From NCBI GenBank assembly GCA_032718475.1, contig JAUCBJ010007518.1, positions 23,369 through 87,368 on the forward strand: a stretch of 64,000 nucleotides of DNA, given 5' to 3'. Each line of letters begins with the position of its first letter. Within the stretch, counting starts at the first letter, position 1. This DNA comes from Nemertoderma westbladi. Lineage: Eukaryota > Xenacoelomorpha > Nemertodermatida > Nemertodermatidae. Of the stretch, positions 20,793 through 31,721 are shown piece by piece. Below the pieces are notes generated by a model, which searched no databases, had not been told where the DNA came from, and saw only the letters and a program-made list of their open reading frames with translations. A program made the translations under genes and the position numbers.

Positions 20793-21250
20793 TTATATTC
20801 TTTTTTTAGCAATTGCACTTTCACAGGAACAAGCTAACATAACCGTGTCATCCATTAATAATAAAACATGTGTAACACCCAAAAACCCATCAGTCTGCAC
20901 AGCTGATGATATCATAGTAACCAATCTATCTATATAAATGCAAAATAACGCAACTGAGGTTGGTGCCCCCTGACGGACACCTACTGTTATTAGCGCACTT
21001 TTCAGCATCTGTTTGGTACTGGTATTTGCGGCTCTAAGCGCAATCAACATAATGCCGCCACAACCAAGACCTTTTAGGTGGTGTAATAGCAAGTCCCTCG
21101 GAACACGATCGTAAGCCTTGCTGAAGTCGACAAATACTATATACAGCTTCTGTCTTTTACACATCGCGTAATCAATTATCAAGCGTAAGGCGACAATATG
21201 TTCCGTTCAGCCGCGGCCGGGTTGTCCGCCCAATTGTGCCTTGTCAATTC
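20793..21250 (-). pseudogene. LINE-C reverse transcriptase core fragment
   Basis: It has AQLGGQPGRG, then an in-frame TGA, then TEHIVALRLIIDYA. The first catalytic Asp is in FVDFSKAYDRVPRDLL, then VGVRQGAPTSVALFCIYI, and the catalytic pair is in LLLMDDTVMLA (MDD in place of the common ADD). The frame then stops. The domain continues the part at 23595-24231 across the A3 insertion. Confidence 0.85.
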
Positions 21251-21311
21251 TACACCACCGCATTATTATTATTATTATTGGTTAAGGTTAAATTTAATTT
21301 AAGGTGAAGGT

Positions 21312-23040
21312 ATTTGGTTAAGGCTGAATCACCAGCCGATCGCCTCAATGGTTGGAAAGCCCACTTTGAAAAGCTCCTCAATAATGACAGGGTATTGCCT
21401 GATAACTTTATAGAAGTAAAAGTGTCTGAGTCTGTATTCCCAGATATTCCCATTGGCGATATCTCCTTTGCAGAAGTGAAGGCTGCTGCAAAGAGCATTA
21501 AGACCAATCGTGACAGTGGAGTAGATGGTGTTCCCCCTGAGGTCTTTAAAATACCTGAGTGTTTAAAGCTCATCTATCCCATCATAGTAGACATGTACCC
21601 TACAACAAGAGTCCCACAAGAAATGAAAACAAATAAGTTGGTGCCAGTTCCCAAGAAGGGCAACCTAACACTCTATGGTTCTTTTCGGGGAATCTCATTG
21701 ATCTCGATTGCTGCAAAACTATACAATAGAATTCTATTAAATCGCATCAGGGATCCCATTGAGAGACTGCTACGTGGAAATCAGAATGGGTTCCGTAAAG
21801 GTCGTGGGACCATGGAGCCCATTTTGGCACTTAGAAGGATAATTGAAGAGTTATCAAAAAAGAAAGACAGGCATCTGGCTGTTATCTTTGTTGACTTCTT
21901 CAAGGCCTTTGATTCAGTCTCTCGCTCACGTATGTTCAGCATACTTTCATTATATGGGATTCCTGATGAAATTATTGCAGCAATCAGATCAGTATACGAT
22001 GGTTCGACAACATTTGTGTCTACTGTTGACGGTGACACAGAACCATTTGAAGTGTTATGGGGCGTCCTCCAAGGAGACACACTTGCACCATTCTTGTTCA
22101 TTATTGTGGTTGACTATGTTCTACGCATGTCCTTAGATCATCATAATGATGATGGGGTGATGATAACTCCACCTACTGGCTCCAGAAGTCGAGGAAATCC
22201 TGCCAAGTACCTAACTGATCTAGACTTTGCTGATGACTTAGGAGTACTCTCAGAATCATTAGAGGGAGCCCAGCGGCTCCTCAGCTCATTAGAACATGCT
22301 GCTTCTAGTGTTGGTCTTTTTATTAACTCCAGAAAGACCAAAATTCTGACAGTTAACTTTGAAAGTCCTCAGCAAGTCTCTGATCGGATGAGCATAAGCT
22401 CAAAGGATGGAATGCTTGAGCATGTGGACGACTTCTGTTACCTGGGATCATGGATCCGGAAGTCAGGTGAGGACCTTCGAATACGTAAGGGGAAGGCATG
22501 GGCAGCCTTGAATAGGCTTTCCAGGATTTGGAAGTCACCTAGAATTAATCGGAAACTTAAGGTCCGATTATTTAGAGCAGCAGCAGTTCCAGTACTCCTC
22601 TACGGGAGTCCATGCTGGGCTCTAACTGCTGAGGACACCAAATCTCTGGATGGCACATTCACAAGAATGCTACGCCGGGTACATTGTGTCAAGTACAATG
22701 CACACATCTCCAACCAGACACTATATAACATTGGAGGTGTCTCATTGGTTCCCCCAAGCTTGACACTAGAACAAAATCGCCTCCGCTTTGCAGGACATTG
22801 CTTTCGCCGTGAGGACCAGCCAGTGCATAATCTTGTACTTTGGCAGCCTCATGGAGTGAATAAGCATTGTGGACAGCCCATGACTTTCTTGAGACGCATC
22901 TTAAAGGACACTGGCCTTAAAGATGCGGATGATCTCGCAAATGTCATGGGTGATAGGGAGTTGTGGCGGTGCAATTTTGTTGACAAGCCGGCACAGCATT
23001 CTTAAAAATGCAGCTGAAATGCAGCATGCCGATCCTAGTA
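21312..23040 (+). mobile_element. LINE-A copy A3, inserted in LINE-C
   Basis: 5'-truncated copy with the standard 3' end GATCCTAGTA at 23040, followed by a long ATT microsatellite. Short ATT repeats also precede it near 21262. The target-site duplication is obscured by these repeats. Confidence 0.9.
21314..23005 (+). CDS. LINE-A copy A3 reverse transcriptase
   Basis: 563 open codons, colinear with A1 and A2, starting in the linker before the reverse transcriptase. The catalytic motifs VDFFKAFDSVSRS and DLDFADDLGVLS and the GHCFRRED region are intact. There are only a few amino-acid differences from A1 and A2 (for example TNRDSG and YPTTR). No endonuclease. Confidence 0.93.
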   Translation: MVKAESPADRLNGWKAHFEKLLNNDRVLPDNFIEVKVSESVFPDIPIGDISFAEVKAAAKSIKTNRDSGVDGVPPEVFKIPECLKLIYPIIVDMYPTTRVPQEMKTNKLVPVPKKGNLTLYGSFRGISLISIAAKLYNRILLNRIRDPIERLLRGNQNGFRKGRGTMEPILALRRIIEELSKKKDRHLAVIFVDFFKAFDSVSRSRMFSILSLYGIPDEIIAAIRSVYDGSTTFVSTVDGDTEPFEVLWGVLQGDTLAPFLFIIVVDYVLRMSLDHHNDDGVMITPPTGSRSRGNPAKYLTDLDFADDLGVLSESLEGAQRLLSSLEHAASSVGLFINSRKTKILTVNFESPQQVSDRMSISSKDGMLEHVDDFCYLGSWIRKSGEDLRIRKGKAWAALNRLSRIWKSPRINRKLKVRLFRAAAVPVLLYGSPCWALTAEDTKSLDGTFTRMLRRVHCVKYNAHISNQTLYNIGGVSLVPPSLTLEQNRLRFAGHCFRREDQPVHNLVLWQPHGVNKHCGQPMTFLRRILKDTGLKDADDLANVMGDRELWRCNFVDKPAQHS

Positions 23041-23058
23041 GTATTATTATTATTATTA

Positions 23059-23155
<97 letters not shown>
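23041..23155. repeat. ATT microsatellite, about 38 units
   Basis: Nearly pure ATT, directly at the LINE-A A3 3' end. It probably grew from the LINE 3' tail. It explains a poly-isoleucine frame. Confidence 0.98.
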
Positions 23156-23344
23156 GGATTTACACATAGTGTAGGGGTCGCCCCCTGAAATAAAAACGTA
23201 ATTCATGGAGACTAACAAAAATATACAATTTAGACTGAGTAGCACTATTAAAATAAAGTCAATCCAGTATTCGTTATCCGAGAAAATTAAAATATATTTA
23301 TGTTTAATCATGTTTGTTCATATGTTGTGCAATGTACGTACTGA

Positions 23345-23578
23345 AAGTGATAAATAAAAAATATATGTATACAGCAAGTGATAAAAATATATATACAGCA
23401 AGTGATAAAAATATATATACAGCAAGTGATAAAAATATATATACAGCAACAGCAGGTATATATATATACAGCAAGTGATAAAATTATAAATACAGCAACA
23501 GAGCAAGTGATGAAAATATATATACATCAACAGAAGGTACAGCAGGTGATAAAAATATAAATATTTTAGCAAGTAATA
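23345..23578. repeat. AT-rich minisatellite, unit about 23-24 bp
   Basis: Degenerate copies of ACAGCAAGTGATAAAAATAT, varying in length. It ends at the LINE-C junction near 23594, where TCTTAGCAGTCTTAG repeats occur. Confidence 0.85.
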
Positions 23579-23594
23579 AAGTCTAGCAGTCTTA

Positions 23595-24231
23595 GCAGTC
23601 TTAGTCTCGCATTTAACAGGAGATCGTACACCTTGGCTAATGTAGACATTATAGAGATCCCGCGATAGTTCCCGCAGGCCATCCGACATCCTGACTTAAA
23701 TAATACCAAGAGTTTACTGCAACGCCAACTTTCAGGGTACCAATTAAATTGGAAGACGGAGTTCAGTAGAGACAGGAAGAACAAGAGCCAGTTTCCAGGT
23801 AAGGCCAAAAAGAGACCCAGAGCAATCCCGATGTATCCCTTGTTTGGCTTTATGTCTGCCAATGTCTCCGCAAACTCCCTTTCTGTGAACGGGTCATCAA
23901 GACACGGGACATATGCGGCATCACTGAGGTCCACAGACTCTACAGGCTTAACTGAACGCTGACTATCCCCCAACAAGTTCTCGAAATGTGACTTGAAGCA
24001 CATATCTTCTGGCATCGTTTTGCTTGTCGTGTTATCCTGTTCTAAAAAACCCTTCCAATTTATAGCTGTCCAAATTGATTTTGGATCATTCCGCGACACC
24101 AGGTGCTCCCATCTAGATTTATCAGAATGGACTGTGTCTGTTCTAGCACGAGAACAGGTTCTAGCAGCTTCATCGATGGTACGAAAAGTCTGACGTACGC
24201 ATTCATCTGAAGCCTCTTCTGAATTCACCAT
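23595..24231 (-). pseudogene. LINE-C ORF2, region between endonuclease and reverse transcriptase core
   Basis: It has the linker FKSHFENLLGD, then FTEREFAETLADIKPNKGYIG, FNWYPESWRCSKLLVLFK and GNYRGISIMSTLAKVYDLLL, which is the N-terminal finger region of a LINE reverse transcriptase. It breaks off at the A3 insertion and continues at 21250. Confidence 0.85.
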
Positions 24232-24282
24232 TCAGTGGAGGCGGGTTTATCGAGGTCATTAATTGTGTAAATCTTTCGCAGT

Positions 24283-25081
24283 TTACTCTACTATGAGATA
24301 GGGTTCGCAGGGTAGCATCAGTTCCCTGTGATCTCTCACATATATTATACCCAGAGTTTCAGATCGTTCTAATAACTTCGGTATCAAGAAACAAGTTTGG
24401 AACAAGTGAATGTCGACCGATAAAGGTGCGTGGTCCAAGCAGGTAAAATCCGGTTTTAATTCCACTGAGTTGACCAACCTCAATGCCGACGCCGTAGATA
24501 CAGCCAAATCTATTTCAAACTTCCAGATCTTTCCCTGCCTGTAAGACAGCCCTCCACATAGTTGAGCGCCATCTGGATTGAGCAGATGGTTTAGCACTAC
24601 AGAATCAGATGACCAACAAACGTCCAGAAGTCGAATGCACATCGGATTAACCACCATATCACGTACATCATGATAAATCGCAGCTGTCGTTGTGAAGGCC
24701 TCATCAAAAATCAGTAGATCTGGTTTCCCAACTCGAGCATTGAAATCTCCGCAAACAATGACATTCTTATTCTTCTCAATTAGTTTTCCATGTATACTCA
24801 CTAGCAGCGACTCAGTACAGTATGGTGACTGCGTAGGGGGGATATATATTCCACCCAATAACAGCCCGGGTATGAGAGTCAATTCAAACCAGATCTGTCC
24901 CTCAATAGATGCGTCAATTCTTTCAACATAATCATTGAGGCTTGACTTAATCAGCATTATGATACCCCCTCTGTGGGGCGAGTCAGACACATTTGGGTAC
25001 GTGATAAATCCAGGTACCCTGATGTTACACCGAGTTTTAATTTCGCTAATAAATACAACATTGTAATCCATTAAAAAGGAA
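24283..25081 (-). pseudogene. LINE-C endonuclease (main part)
   Basis: Apurinic-type endonuclease. Motifs in order: the acidic residue in FISEIKT, HRGGIIMLIKSSL, VIVCGDFNARVG, FEIDLAV and LDHAPLSVDI. The N-terminal strand SWNICSVKDKL is found 15 kb away at 40690-40740. At 25082 the coding is interrupted by the 3' end of LINE-A copy A4. Confidence 0.87.
25070..25081. repeat. Target-site duplication of LINE-A A4 (left copy)
   Basis: ATTAAAAAGGAA, repeated at 40672-40683 on the other side of the split LINE-A copy. Confidence 0.9.
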
Positions 25082-25367
25082 CTACTAGTATCGGCATGCT
25101 GCATTGCAGCTGCATTTTTAAGAATGCTGTGCCGGCTTGTCGACAAAATTGCGCCGCCACAACTCCCTATCACCCATGACATTTGCTAGATCATCCGCAT
25201 CTTCAAGGCCAGTGTCCTTTAAGATGCGTCTCAAGAAAGTCATGGGCTGTCCACCATGCTTATTCACTCCATGAGGCTGCCAAAGTACATGATTATGCAC
25301 TGGCTGGTCCTCACAGCGAAAGCAATGTCCTGCAAAGCGGAGGCGATTTTGTTCTAGTGTCAAGCTT
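25082..25367 (-). mobile_element. LINE-A copy A4, 3' part (left of BEL-1)
   Basis: The last 80 or so codons and the short 3' UTR of LINE-A. It is cut at AGCTT, where BEL-1 begins; the rest of the same copy resumes at 39282. Confidence 0.93.
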
Positions 25368-25914
25368 TGTTAGCGTATTCAATTCCGCTAACCAGGCCCA
25401 CACAGAGTTGGTTTTAAGCAATATTGGGAGCACGAGGTTGGTTACCAATCAACCTCGTGTCACCCCAATAAGCGGGGACAATAGGCCCCAAGGGAACACA
25501 CACAGCGGGGGTCAGAGGTTATACCTCCGGGAGGGAGAGAGAGACAGCAGCGGGGGGGAAGTACTCCCAGGGAGATGGGAGGGTGACAAGTGAGTTATTA
25601 GCCAATGGGGGGAAGGCATCGGCTGAGTAACGTAATGCGGTCACTGGTGCAATATATGATACCGGTAACTGTGTCACTTGCTCAGTTTAGTTAATCAGTT
25701 CAGTTAGGGCGGTTAGTTCAGTTATATGCAATACTTTACCGGTAACTGTTTGTCACTTCAATCCTATTGACTGTGCTATATCACTATATTATATTTATAC
25801 ATCGATCAAGAACTTTGGAACTCTTAACCAACCCTTTTTACACACACGCACGGCGGGGACGCGTAAGATAGAAAAACCCAAACGGATAAATCGGGGTCGA
25901 CCGATCCCGTCACA
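25368..25914 (+). repeat. BEL-1 5' LTR
   Basis: 547 bp with ends TGTTAGCG and CCGTCACA. By eye it differs from the 3' LTR by about nine substitutions, mostly transitions, and one replaced segment near 25720. It is flanked by AGCTT at 25363-25367. Confidence 0.95.
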
Positions 25915-26002
25915 GTTATAGAATCCTACCAGCTGCCCTAAAAGTTATAGAACCAACAGCCCGAACTGACTGCTAGCCACCGACATCCACCGAAGGCAAA
26001 GA

Positions 26003-27234
26003 ATGAGTCGGGAAGGAGAAACGACACCGCCGCGGACCCCGGACGGCGACCTAACGATCCGCGAGGCCGCGACGCGACGGTATAGACCCACGACGCCGGA
26101 CCCATCGATAACGGGCGACACGGCAACCGAAGATGAGGGGGGCCGTCTACAACCAGAGGACGAGTCGAGAGGAGGGAAAGACGAGTCGGGAGAGGAGAGA
26201 GACGAGTCGACACACAGCGGCGGTCGATGTGCCGATGTCGCCGGCCAGCCACAGGCTGAGGGCGACGGACGGCCCACCGGAACGGCGACGGTGGGGCCGC
26301 CGGTACGACGCCGGACCCGGAGGAGATAAAGGAGATGTCGGCGACGAGGACGTCGGGGTCAGCGACCAGCTCCGACGAGCCTACGCCGCGACCCGAAAGC
26401 AGTTGAGAGAGGCCAAAGGAGGGGCGAAGAGTAGACGAGGTGAAATTGAGGAAACGACTAGGTGAGTCGAACAGACACTTTGATTACCTAATGCGTTTTG
26501 GGCAGGGAGAACTAGCCGACGAGAGAGCGAGAGGGGTTGCCAGGGAACTGTTTGAACTATGGGAATGTAGGGGTATGGAACCTAGCGTAGTGTACGTAGG
26601 GCCATACTTAGTCGATGCCCAGGGAGTAAAATTAGTGGGTTGGAGGAGACCTGAGGAGGGCGAATCCGAGGTTAACCCCGAGGATTCGGTCTCGTCGGTC
26701 GGAGGAAGTTCCGGGAGGTGGGGGAAAGTCAGTAGGACGGGAGGGCAGAGAGAGTCCGTCACAACCGATAAGTCTGCTACATCCTCCACGAAGGAAAGAC
26801 GGGTGACGGCAATAAATCTGGCGTGCCAACTCGATCTGGCGGCGCTAGACCAGAGAGAAGTAGAGAGACAGTTAGAGGAGGGGAGTGCGCTATTAAAGGA
26901 GGAAATGGAACTGGTTAGAGAGAACAGAGAGAGGGCCGAGAAGGCCGCGAGAAGCTTTAAGGAGTGCGAGGAAATAGGGAGGATAGAAAGGAAGGAGCAA
27001 GAAGAGTGCGAGGCGAGAGAGCAGAATAGACGTGAAGAGCGTGAGGCGAGAGAGCAGAGCAAGCGAAAAGAGCGCGAGGCGAGACGACTGGAGAGAGTTG
27101 CGAGAGAGGTGGAATTAGCCGATCAGAGTGCGCGGGAGGATGTGGAAAGAAAGGCAACGGGGAAGCATGTGCGGGATGATTTGCATGCCCGCCTAAGGGG
27201 GCTTATTCAATATCAAGCCAAACAAAAGCGCTGA
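26003..27234 (+). pseudogene. BEL-1 gag N-terminal part, frame-disrupted
   Basis: Three successive frames make up one gag-like region. MSREGETTPPRTPDG starts at 26003 (charged, to about 26300). LRRAYAATRKQLREAKGG lies near 26370. From 26440, MKLRKRLGES leads into SNRHFDYLMRFGQGELADE and a long Glu/Arg-rich coiled-coil (about residues 140-250 of that frame). A TGA at 27232-27234 ends it, with the frame open beyond. The coiled-coil N-terminus before a capsid-like domain matches gag of BEL-2. Confidence 0.7.
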
Positions 27235-28079
27235 CTGGAACTGGCGCAGATGGGATTGTCAGAGAGCGAGACTGGCTCGAGTATTTACGAGGAGCCAAGG
27301 GCTGTGGAAACGTTTATTGATACCCCACTCACAGGGACCGCACGACAGACCCAAGACTGGTGTGACCGTACGGGCCGGTGGGGGGGGGGGGGGGGGGGTA
27401 ATAATAATACAGTAGATAACGTTAATATTAATAGTACCGTATTGGATAATTCTAACCAAACTTTCATTGCAGGAAATATTTTACCTAGTAGTAGTAGATT
27501 TAAATTTAAATTTACAAAATAATCCAAATAATATAAATACGCAGAATAATTCAGATAATCTTATTTCGAACGAACAAAATAATTCCGTTTCTAATTTAGG
27601 CGTGCAAAATAATTTCATTGATTTGGAGGATTTAATTGATTTAACGGGCGATACTAGTAATGGTGCTATTAATATAAACGCGGCGGGTGCAGACAGCCCG
27701 ACGGACGAGGGCCTGGTAGGCCACGTAGTTAGTAGGCAGGAAGTGACAGGGTTGAGTCAACCCAGTGAGGGCCTGGTAGGCCACGTAGTTAGTAGGCAGG
27801 GAGTAGAGGGCCTGGTAGGCCACACAGTAGCAGAGGGAGAGGCAGGGGTGAATAGACCCAGCCGCAGTAGGGTTAATGTGTCGACTAGAGAGGGGTGTAG
27901 TAGCGAAGTAAGAGATAGTGAAGTTAGGTGTGGCGAGTGGGGGGGGGGGGGGGGGGGCTACAGGAGCCCCACAATGAGAGATTAGCGGCGAGCGGGGGGG
28001 GGGGGGGGGGGCAAAGAGTGTCCCACAAGCGTCGGCGGATAATGCGCGGGGCGAATTAGGTGAACCGCAGCACCCGGCG
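27235..28079 (+). pseudogene. BEL-1 gag linker with poly-G tracts
   Basis: Low-complexity continuation of gag in two frames: an Asn-rich stretch with LNLNLQNNPNNIN, then repeated GLVGHVVSRQ. G homopolymers lie near 27378, 27940 and 27995, where frames change. No domain is recognisable. Confidence 0.5.
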
Positions 28080-31000
28080 ATGGAGAGTAGTAGGGGGATT
28101 ACGAGTATCCCCAGCGGCGTGCGATCGAGCAGAGAGAGACAGGTTGACGTCGCGAGAGGGCGAGCGACGAGGCGTCGAGCCCAATCAGAAGAGGGAAGAA
28201 GAACAGTGGAGTTTAACCGGGAGGTCGACGAGAGATCTCACGAGCGGGAATACTGCACTACAGAGAGAAGAAAGGAAGAGAGTAGAAGAAGTGTCGCCGC
28301 GAACGACAGGAGAGCGAGGACGGATAGCGAGCCGTCGGTAGTAGAGGTGGAGACGGAGAGTCAGTGGGGTCGAACTTCGGGAGATTGCCGTCGCCCTGGA
28401 GGAACGCGACCTGACGAGGCGTATTGCGCGCAGAGAGAGGGGTACGGGATGTACCGGCACGAGGACGAGAGCAGTAGAGGGGGTCGAAGAGAAACTTCCC
28501 GACGGGATATACCTACCGATCGAGAATACGGTAGCCGCGGGGAGGATTATTCGAGAAGGATAAACTTTGATCCCGAGCGACACATACAGACTGCAGGACA
28601 TACTGTAGGCCTTACTGCACATACCATAGGCCATGCTGGGAGAGATAATGTAGGCGATAGGATAGCGCGAACAACGGGATTAAACCCGGAAGTCGCGGAG
28701 TATATACCGGCAGGTAGGCCAGAAGTAGATAGGCCTATACCGGTACCAGCACAGCAGTATGACTACAGCATGCAAGGACATAACATATACCCAGGGGAGG
28801 GGAGAATTATTGCGGATAGGTGTATGGGCCCCAATATATTAACATCAACCCCAGTACCAAACATACCGGTGGGGGGGGGGGGGGGGCAGGGTGACATTCC
28901 CCCATCACAATATCAACAATATACCCCAATAGGAGTAAGAACATCGAACCCCTTGGACGAGAATAGATCGTGCGACACAGAAATATGGAGGGGGCCGCTA
29001 CCCCCTATGATATATCCAAGTCAGAGGAAAGCGGCAGACAGGACGAACGGACCGCACCCAACGGGAGAACCTATACAGCACCCATCGAACCCATTGGAAG
29101 CGCAAGCGATGGGGATGGCCACGTTAATCGATGCATTAAAGACCAGGATCGAGTTACCACCCGTGGAACCATTCAAATTCGATGGAAGTAGGCCGGAAGA
29201 ATACCTACAGTTTCGGCGCATGTATAGTAACGAAATATTAACAAAGAATTTGACGCAGGCGGAGTGCCTAAAGTATCTGCAAGTATATACAGGGGGCCCA
29301 GCATACGACATCGTGAGGCAATACCAGGGCATCGAGGGTGGCTTCACGACGGCATGGCGGGCGTTAGACAGGGAATACGGGCACCCGGCCAAGATCATCC
29401 GGCAGACCCTGAGAGGTATAACATCGGGTGGCCTACAGGATAACCCCGTTAGCATAAAGACATTCGCTAACAAAGTCGAGAAGGCGCTAATCGTGCTAAA
29501 GACGCTGGACGCGCCATACGAACTCAACGCGTCTAACAACATCACTACGATAGCGCAGGCACTACCGATTTGGCTGCGCAATAAGTGGAGAAAAATCGCT
29601 TTCTCCACTCGAGATAAGAAGGGTGCGGAACCGGGTTTAGAAGAGATGTCAAGCTTCTTAAACTATGAAGCTGAACTTATAACGGACCCAGTCTATAGCG
29701 AGGATAGCCTGGGAAAGGGACCAAAGACCGATTACCACAGGCCGAAACCAGAGCACAACGCGTCAAACGCATTGCCAAAGCTCAGACAGTCACTGCCGTA
29801 CGCAGCAACGCAGGGGACTACCAGTCCACAAGTAGCCGGGGGTAAGACCACATCATGGAGCGGACAGGGGAAAAATAACAACACAAATAAACATAACCCC
29901 AGCACGCCCAGTAGGCCGAACCCAAACAATAAGAACAGTAGGGACTTTGGTACAAATATAAGTGCGATATGCAACGCACTTTATAAGGATGGCTACAACC
30001 CAAAGAGCAAATGCCAACTACATACAAATGCGCTTCATCAGACCATGAACTGCAGGTATTGGCAAGCGCTACCCAGGGAAGATCAGGTAGAATACGCGAG
30101 AAGAAATGAAATCTGCTCGCGATGTGTGATGAGTGGACATAGAGCCAACCAATGCAAAGAAACGCCAATTAAGTTCGGTCAGAGTAAAGGACAGACAATG
30201 GCAACGAGCACCGTAGTGGCGAGGAAGAGAGGAACGGTACTATTAGGGGTAGTACCAGTAAGGATAATCGGGGAAGGCAATCGATCAGTAACCACACTGA
30301 TGCTGGTCGACAGTGGTGCAGCCTTCACCTTAGTTGAGGATTGGGTGGCCGAAGAGATAGGATTGAGAACGAGGCCAAGTAGAATGGCGGTAACAACCAT
30401 CTCCAGCAAAGATGAGGTTCTGGAGATGAGGACCGGACGGTGCGCGATAGCAGCGATAGCACCGGGATGCGACTATGGGGCGACCATTGACCCCATCCAG
30501 GTGATAGAGTCGATAAATATTAACGCCAGGCGGCCAACCAACATCGAGGTCGAACAATATAGATTCCTGGACAGTATCGACTTCTCAATCCCAGAGGTGG
30601 ACGTCAGGAAGGTATCCATCATAGTAGGAATGGACTGCCCGACGGCCCACGAGAGAATGCAAACGGTCTTCGGCGAAGACAGGCAGTGTGACCCAGTGGC
30701 GATATTAACACCATTCGGGTGGACGCTGAGTGGCCCAATCAGGAGTAAGATACCATTTAGGATGTCGGAGACATCAGGATGCATGTTCGCGGGAACTATG
30801 CGAGAAATGGGAGATGAGGGAGCGGAGGAGCAGCTCAGGAGACTGCTCAGGCAGGATTTTGAGGGATTAAAGGAGACCGGGGTCGGAACCTCGGTAGAAG
30901 ACAAGCAGGCTTTACAAAGTGTAAAGGAATCGATGACATGCGATGAGGGGCGGTATACCATAGGAATGGTATGGAAGCTACCGAAGCTACCGTTACCCGA

Positions 31001-31721
31001 CAATAAAGGGATGGTACTCACGAGGCTTCGTAAGTTGAAGCAGACGCTAAAACAGAGCCCCGAGAAGAATGAGTACATTCACAAGACAATTAGAAAGTAT
31101 GTCGAGAAAGGATGGGCCGTGGAGTTACCGGTCGATGAACCAAACACGGACAGGACCTATTACCTGCCACTCCACATGGCTCTAGACCCGAAGAAAGGTA
31201 AACTGCGGATGGTAGTTGACGCATCGGCCAAGACCAACGGAAAATGCCTAAACGATTATCTGCTGGAGGGTCCCAACATCTACAACTCAGGGATCGAGGT
31301 CCTACTCAGATTCAGGAATGGTAAACACGCTTTCACCTGCGACATCGAAGGCATGTTCAACCAAGTCGGTGTAACGGAAGAGGATAGCGACAGCCAGCGC
31401 TTCCTATGGTACGACGGCGATGAGGAACCGTCGACCATACCAATGTATAAGATGATAGTACAGAATATGGGAGCCAAGTCGTCTTCGTTTACAACGACTA
31501 TGGCCGTAAGAGACACGGTAGAAGGGAAGGAGAATAAGTTCAGCGCCAAAGCCGTCGATATGATTCGACGAGGTTTCTATGTAGACGACGGGATGGAGTC
31601 TGGAAATACGGTTAAGGAACTACTGGACACGGGGCGCGAGGTTCGCGACATCCTAAAAGGATCCGGGTTCAACCTAACCAAGTTCCAATCCAGCTCGCAA
31701 GAGTTCATGAAAGCCATATAG
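28080..31721 (+). CDS. BEL-1 Gag (capsid-like), protease and reverse transcriptase ORF
   Basis: 1213 codons. Residues 1-350 are charged and low in complexity. From about 360 comes the BEL/Pao gag domain (DUF1759 type: PFKFDGSRPEEYLQFR, RALDREYGHP). A zinc knuckle CSRCVMSGHRANQC is near 680. The aspartic protease LMLVDSGAAFTLVE is near 740, with VSIIVGMDCP after it. In the reverse transcriptase, the first Asp is in FTCDIEGMFNQV near 1084 and the catalytic YVDD in RRGFYVDDGMESG near 1167. The frame ends at a TAG (31719-31721) inside the RT/RNase H connection, and the downstream codons stay homologous in the same frame. A G run near 28870 codes for glycines. Confidence 0.92.
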   Translation: MESSRGITSIPSGVRSSRERQVDVARGRATRRRAQSEEGRRTVEFNREVDERSHEREYCTTERRKEESRRSVAANDRRARTDSEPSVVEVETESQWGRTSGDCRRPGGTRPDEAYCAQREGYGMYRHEDESSRGGRRETSRRDIPTDREYGSRGEDYSRRINFDPERHIQTAGHTVGLTAHTIGHAGRDNVGDRIARTTGLNPEVAEYIPAGRPEVDRPIPVPAQQYDYSMQGHNIYPGEGRIIADRCMGPNILTSTPVPNIPVGGGGGQGDIPPSQYQQYTPIGVRTSNPLDENRSCDTEIWRGPLPPMIYPSQRKAADRTNGPHPTGEPIQHPSNPLEAQAMGMATLIDALKTRIELPPVEPFKFDGSRPEEYLQFRRMYSNEILTKNLTQAECLKYLQVYTGGPAYDIVRQYQGIEGGFTTAWRALDREYGHPAKIIRQTLRGITSGGLQDNPVSIKTFANKVEKALIVLKTLDAPYELNASNNITTIAQALPIWLRNKWRKIAFSTRDKKGAEPGLEEMSSFLNYEAELITDPVYSEDSLGKGPKTDYHRPKPEHNASNALPKLRQSLPYAATQGTTSPQVAGGKTTSWSGQGKNNNTNKHNPSTPSRPNPNNKNSRDFGTNISAICNALYKDGYNPKSKCQLHTNALHQTMNCRYWQALPREDQVEYARRNEICSRCVMSGHRANQCKETPIKFGQSKGQTMATSTVVARKRGTVLLGVVPVRIIGEGNRSVTTLMLVDSGAAFTLVEDWVAEEIGLRTRPSRMAVTTISSKDEVLEMRTGRCAIAAIAPGCDYGATIDPIQVIESININARRPTNIEVEQYRFLDSIDFSIPEVDVRKVSIIVGMDCPTAHERMQTVFGEDRQCDPVAILTPFGWTLSGPIRSKIPFRMSETSGCMFAGTMREMGDEGAEEQLRRLLRQDFEGLKETGVGTSVEDKQALQSVKESMTCDEGRYTIGMVWKLPKLPLPDNKGMVLTRLRKLKQTLKQSPEKNEYIHKTIRKYVEKGWAVELPVDEPNTDRTYYLPLHMALDPKKGKLRMVVDASAKTNGKCLNDYLLEGPNIYNSGIEVLLRFRNGKHAFTCDIEGMFNQVGVTEEDSDSQRFLWYDGDEEPSTIPMYKMIVQNMGAKSSSFTTTMAVRDTVEGKENKFSAKAVDMIRRGFYVDDGMESGNTVKELLDTGREVRDILKGSGFNLTKFQSSSQEFMKAI

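Noticed and set aside
22901-23311. Reading frames with poly-isoleucine on both strands
   Set aside because: They arise from the ATT microsatellite after LINE-A A3.
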